From Anaerolineales bacterium (GTDB lineage: Bacteria > Chloroflexota > Anaerolineae > Anaerolineales > Villigracilaceae), in NCBI GenBank assembly GCA_025056515.1, contig JANWWB010000077.1:1-18213 (forward strand): DNA of 18,213 nucleotides, in the 5' to 3' direction. The notes under the pieces were generated by a model, which saw nothing but the letters and a program-made list of their open reading frames with translations, searched no databases and was not told the origin of the DNA. Shown piece by piece: positions 15,133-18,213 of the stretch. The position numbers and the translations under genes were made by a program. Positions within the stretch are counted from its first letter, which is position 1. Each line of letters begins with the position of its first letter.

Positions 15133-15901
15133 CCGGGTTGGGAGATAAAGTGTCCAGAAAGACCGAAAGCAAACGCGCCAGCCGTCCGGGCTGTTCCAAA
15201 GGGAGCAGGTGACTGGCGCCGTCCACCGTCTGGAGCGCCGCTTCAGGAAGAGAGGCGGCTAGCCAGGAAGCTTGGCGCAGCGGGACAACTCGATCTTCAG
15301 TTCCGATCACAACCAGCGCTAGGGATTGAAGCAAGGACAGATCGTCACCGGCCTCGAACGTGGTGCAGGCTACCAAATCGCTATAGAGCAAACTCGATCG
15401 GGTAGTTTCTAACTGTCGGAGCAGGGCCTGGGCAAGCGAGAAGGGGGTCTGAGGGCCACATAAGAGAGTGTGAAGGCGTTTGACCGCTATCAGGAAAGTC
15501 GAATCGGAAGCCGCCAGTTCAGACAACGTCTCGGGCAAAGTCAGGCGCGATCCAACGGAGACCAAAACCAAGCCAGCCGTGCGTTGCGGCTCCTGCTGTG
15601 CTAGGGTTAGGGCAATCGCTGCGCCCAGCGAATGTCCCACAAACACAGCACTCCAAATCCCTAAACCATCCATCCAATCCAGCACGGCACGCGCATATTC
15701 CTCCACACTCTGACAAGCCACCCCGCCCGATTTTCCATGGCCGGGTAAATCTAAAGCCAGGACATTCCTGCCAGGCAACCTTCGGATTTCAGGCGGCCAA
15801 GAGAGGCAATCTGCGGCCATGCCATGCAGGAGAATGACCGGCGGTTGTGCTGCCGAACCACTTTCATGGAAAAAGTAGTACAAGTTCCTTGCAAGCGGCA
15901 T
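15056..15901 (-). CDS. Alpha/beta-hydrolase fold protein (esterase/lipase-like)
   Basis: This 281-residue protein has the classic pattern: oxyanion-hole HGMAAD (26-31), DLPGHGKS (51-58), nucleophile elbow GHSLGAA with Ser91, acid in GTEDRVVP (Asp203) and base in GASHLLP (His231). The substrate is unknown; similar proteins include carboxylesterases and C-C bond hydrolases. I start at the ATG at 15901, where AGGGA lies a few bases upstream and includes part of the kinase stop codon; the longer ORF to 15946 would overlap the kinase. The gap to the kinase stop is only seven bases, so the two are cotranscribed. The last 26 residues or so (after FLDTLSPN) look disordered and are encoded opposite the end of rdgB. 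Function beyond the fold is unassigned. Confidence 0.88.
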   Translation of the reverse strand: MPLARNLYYFFHESGSAAQPPVILLHGMAADCLSWPPEIRRLPGRNVLALDLPGHGKSGGVACQSVEEYARAVLDWMDGLGIWSAVFVGHSLGAAIALTLAQQEPQRTAGLVLVSVGSRLTLPETLSELAASDSTFLIAVKRLHTLLCGPQTPFSLAQALLRQLETTRSSLLYSDLVACTTFEAGDDLSLLQSLALVVIGTEDRVVPLRQASWLAASLPEAALQTVDGASHLLPLEQPGRLARLLSVFLDTLSPNPVNSHPNPRTEPAKWDGLASAPALDG

Positions 15902-15908
15902 AACGTCC

Positions 15909-17663
15909 CTATTGCTTTCGACCGTGATGGAGACGGTCGGCGGCATCTTCGGTCATCGGGATCAGGACACGCACCAAGGTCCCTTTGCCCGGTGCCGATT
16001 GGATTTGCAACAGGCCGTTGATCAGCTCGGTGCGTTCACGCAGATTGACCATCCCCAAGCTGCCGCGCTGGTCATAGGCACGATTGACTGCCTCAACGTC
16101 AAAACCGACTCCATCGTCCTGAATCTCCAGGCGGAGGATGTCTTTCTGAAAAGGAAGCAGACGCACCCAGATATGTTCAGCATGCGCGTGCTTGCGAGCG
16201 TTATTAACCGCTTCTTCGACAATATAGAAAATGACCCCCTGCTTTCCGATTTCCAGATCCTTAAGCACGCTTTCATCAATCTGGAGCAGGACGTTCTGGT
16301 CGTAGGTCTCTTTGACTTTGTCGGCCATCGATTGTAAGGCGGCGGCCAGTCCCTGGCTTTCAAGCACCAGTGGACGTAAGGTAAAGAGCATATGACGCAG
16401 TTCTTTGGTTGTGCGGCGTGCCAAATCCTCAATCCGCGCCAGTTCCTGCAGGGCTGCTTTCGGGTCTTTTTCCATCAACCGCTGAATGATGTTGATACGC
16501 ATCGCAATGGCCGAGACAGATTGCGTTGGGCCGTCGTGCAAGTCGCGTGCTAGTTTCTTGCGAGCCTCTTCTTGCACCTCAATCATCCGGTCTCGCTCAT
16601 CCACCAGGTCCTGGTAGAGGCGAGCGTTCTGGATGGCAATCGCCGCCTGATGTCCAAGAATGCCCAATGTCTCTTGGCGCTCCGGCGTGAAGTAGCCTGC
16701 TTCGGGATGGCCAAAGAGCAACACCCCATAGGCATTAAACCCGATGCGTAAGGGGAAACAATAAACTTCTTGACAGGCGCGCAATGTGACCAGACGGCCA
16801 ATTTCAACATCTTGTTTGGGATTCTTGACCAAGACAGGCTTATCTGTTTCGATCGCTTGTCCAAGCGCACCTTCCTTTCCCGGCAGGACCACTCTTCGGT
16901 CGGCGGGCGTCAGGCGGCGAGCTGAAACCGTCTCCAGGTCCCCAGAAGCAGAAAAAAGCATCACAGCGCTAACGAGGCGGTCATCCGCTTCGCGTTCCGG
17001 GTCATCGGTCACAACACTCAAACTCATGTCCAGGATCGACTCCAGAACGCGCTGATAGTTAAGCGTACTGGTTAAGGTAGCCGTCAGACGATAAATCGCC
17101 CGCAAGCGCTCATTTTCCAGGCGTCGTTTTTCGCGTTGTTGACTGATCTGCGCCTGATAGCGCGCCTGTAGAAAACGGTACAATCCAGAAGCAACGGCGT
17201 TGAAGAGCGCTCCGAACAAGCCTAAGAAAACCAACGTAGCAATCGGCAGCCAGAGCGAGACCAGTAAGGATGTTTGGAGAAACGTAACGCCAAGAAGGAC
17301 AACCCCTATAATCGGTAAGACGACCAGCAAACCCCGTGTTTCAAAATATAAAGTCCCAATCATGACCGGTAAAATTCCCAACCACCACATTGAGGAAAAA
17401 AAGCCGCCCGCCAACGCAAATAAGGACAGGGTCAGCAACAGGTCAAGCGCTAAGCTGAAATGACGATGGTAGGGCAAACGAACGTTAAAACCGGCCATAA
17501 GGGTCAGGCCGAGATTCCACACAAGTAGCAGGAGCAGCAAGAGGTTGGAAATCGAAAACAAATCTCCGCCCCATGCACCTGCCACTACTGCCCCAAGCAA
17601 TGTCAGCCAGCGCAGGGAAATCGCAAACCAATCAGCTAGGAAGGGAAATTCGGCAGCCCGCAT
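15909..17663 (-). CDS. Membrane GAF-domain sensor histidine kinase (NarL-type, HisKA_3)
   Basis: This 584-residue protein has about six hydrophobic segments in residues 14-165, a charged helix (168-190), a GAF-like sensor domain (about 200-350) and a signalling helix. The dimerisation/phosphoacceptor region has ARDLHDGPTQS with His376. The ATPase follows with N-box EEAVNNARKHA (483-493), DDGVGFD (516-522) and GSLGMVNLRERTE (534-546). This H-box type pairs with LuxR/NarL-like response regulators. None is encoded in the window, so it is an orphan or its partner is elsewhere. The signal is unknown: the N-terminal membrane part resembles no sensor I recognise. I use the ATG at 17663; a TTG two codons earlier is also possible. 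No Shine-Dalgarno is visible. A TATATT eight bases upstream could give a leaderless message. Confidence 0.9.
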   Translation of the reverse strand: MRAAEFPFLADWFAISLRWLTLLGAVVAGAWGGDLFSISNLLLLLLLVWNLGLTLMAGFNVRLPYHRHFSLALDLLLTLSLFALAGGFFSSMWWLGILPVMIGTLYFETRGLLVVLPIIGVVLLGVTFLQTSLLVSLWLPIATLVFLGLFGALFNAVASGLYRFLQARYQAQISQQREKRRLENERLRAIYRLTATLTSTLNYQRVLESILDMSLSVVTDDPEREADDRLVSAVMLFSASGDLETVSARRLTPADRRVVLPGKEGALGQAIETDKPVLVKNPKQDVEIGRLVTLRACQEVYCFPLRIGFNAYGVLLFGHPEAGYFTPERQETLGILGHQAAIAIQNARLYQDLVDERDRMIEVQEEARKKLARDLHDGPTQSVSAIAMRINIIQRLMEKDPKAALQELARIEDLARRTTKELRHMLFTLRPLVLESQGLAAALQSMADKVKETYDQNVLLQIDESVLKDLEIGKQGVIFYIVEEAVNNARKHAHAEHIWVRLLPFQKDILRLEIQDDGVGFDVEAVNRAYDQRGSLGMVNLRERTELINGLLQIQSAPGKGTLVRVLIPMTEDAADRLHHGRKQ

Positions 17664-17671
17664 TAACAATA

Positions 17672-17677
17672 AATATA
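17672..17677 (-). promoter_or_regulatory. Possible -10 element for the histidine kinase
   Basis: TATATT on the minus strand lies eight bases before the ATG at 17663, a spacing that would give a leaderless or nearly leaderless mRNA. No good -35 hexamer is seen at 16-18 bases, so this is a weak call. A separate promoter is expected because a terminator lies just upstream. Confidence 0.3.
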
Positions 17678-17732
17678 CTCGATTTTGCCTCTTCGACCGA
17701 GAGATTTTCGAAATTGTAATGTCCCTCTAACC

Positions 17733-17772
17733 TAAAAACAGACAAGGCGGCGCTCGGGTCGCCGTCTTGTCT
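17733..17772 (-). terminator. Intrinsic terminator after the MFS transporter gene
   Basis: Arms at 17740-17752 and 17760-17772 form a 13-pair GC-rich stem with one non-Watson-Crick pair and a seven-base loop. On the minus strand the stem is followed after one base by five T (17738..17734). It sits 28 bp past the transporter stop codon and separates that gene from the histidine kinase. On the plus strand there is no T-run, so it acts in one direction only. Confidence 0.85.
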
Positions 17773-17799
17773 AGGTGAAGAAGGACAGCATCCCTCCTT

Positions 17800-18213
17800 T
17801 CAAACGGCCGGAACAGGGTCAGACAAGGCCGTTTTTTCCTTCCAGAAAAACGCCCAGTACAGGAATACAGAAATGCTATAGAGTACTAGCACGGCAAAAA
17901 AGACCGGGTCAAATCCATACTGCACCTGGAGGCGCCCACTGAGATACGGACTAAACGCCCAACCGACATTCCAGACCATACTGGTTAGGCTTGCCACTAG
18001 GACGCGTGACTTCGGCTCGACATGCTCCATGACAAAAGCGTTATAGACCGGCCCCCCCATATTCATCAAGGTCAAACGGAGATAATGTGCCAAGGCACTC
18101 ATCCAAAACTGAGGCGCAAATCCCAACAAGGCTAGGAACGGAATGGAAAGTGCCTGAGAGATCACGACCAGTTGAATTTTCCCAATCCGGTCGGCAATCG
18201 GCGGCGCTATAAT
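17800..18213 (-). CDS. MFS transporter, C-terminal fragment
   Basis: The last 137 codons of a major facilitator superfamily permease are present; the frame stays open to the right edge of the window. The visible part begins with PPIADRIGK, matching the conserved cytoplasmic loop between helices 8 and 9 (ADRxGK). Hydrophobic segments follow at LVVISQALSIPFLALLGF, around NMGGPVYNAFVMEHV, at SMVWNVGWAFSPYLSG and FFAVLVLYSISVFLYWAFFW. The PKSR and NVGWAFSP segments recall drug- or sugar-exporter-like members. Substrate and direction of transport are unknown. An internal GTG could be mistaken for a start, but the upstream frame is plainly coding. The gene ends at a strong terminator. Confidence 0.85.
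   Translation of the reverse strand: MIAPPIADRIGKIQLVVISQALSIPFLALLGFAPQFWMSALAHYLRLTLMNMGGPVYNAFVMEHVEPKSRVLVASLTSMVWNVGWAFSPYLSGRLQVQYGFDPVFFAVLVLYSISVFLYWAFFWKEKTALSDPVPAV

Noticed and set aside
1..18213. Mobile elements, CRISPR arrays, tRNA or rRNA genes
   Set aside because: No transposase, integrase, spaced short direct repeats or tRNA-like cloverleaf was found on either strand by eye; a tRNA or covariance-model scan was not possible.

Overview
The window looks like a chromosomal stretch from a free-living heterotrophic bacterium, most likely Chloroflexota of the Anaerolineae type. This is inferred from moderate GC, lipoproteins with long Pro/Thr linkers straight after the lipobox, a Tat-exported lipoprotein solute-binding protein, and an orphan membrane GAF histidine kinase. 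There is no rRNA, tRNA, CRISPR or transposase to anchor the taxonomy, so the assignment is tentative.

Region 1 (1-10949, minus strand) is one carbohydrate-scavenging operon. In transcription order it holds a ROK repressor, a cytoplasmic GH35-like beta-galactosidase, a surface GH30 lipoprotein ending in a carbohydrate-binding-type beta-sandwich domain, a lipoprotein made of three more copies of that domain, and a CUT1 ABC importer: Tat/lipoprotein binding protein, MalF-type permease, MalG-type permease and the first codons of the ATPase. A near-consensus promoter lies upstream of the ROK gene (TTGACA, 17 bp, TAAAAT). An AT-rich NagC/Mlc-like inverted repeat covers its -10 element, so the operon is probably autorepressed and induced by a sugar. 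The implied flow is capture and cleavage of a beta-glycan at the outer face, import of oligosaccharides, then cytoplasmic trimming. The three-domain lipoprotein is the least conventional part and the best candidate for something undescribed.

Region 2 (11133-15132, plus strand) is a four-gene run. It starts with a membrane-anchored C39-like protease carrying TPR-like repeats, apparently from a leaderless extended -10 promoter. It continues with an SbcD/Mre11-type nuclease lacking an adjacent sbcC, a PIG-L/LmbE deacetylase, and an RdgB/HAM1 house-cleaning NTP pyrophosphatase.

Region 3 (15056-18213, minus strand) holds an MFS transporter cut by the window end and followed by a clear intrinsic terminator, then a GAF sensor histidine kinase and an alpha/beta hydrolase in a tight pair. 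The hydrolase and rdgB coding regions overlap tail to tail by 77 bp.

Several starts were moved inward from the longest possible ORF because a Shine-Dalgarno sequence, a signal peptide or a stop/start overlap supports a later codon.
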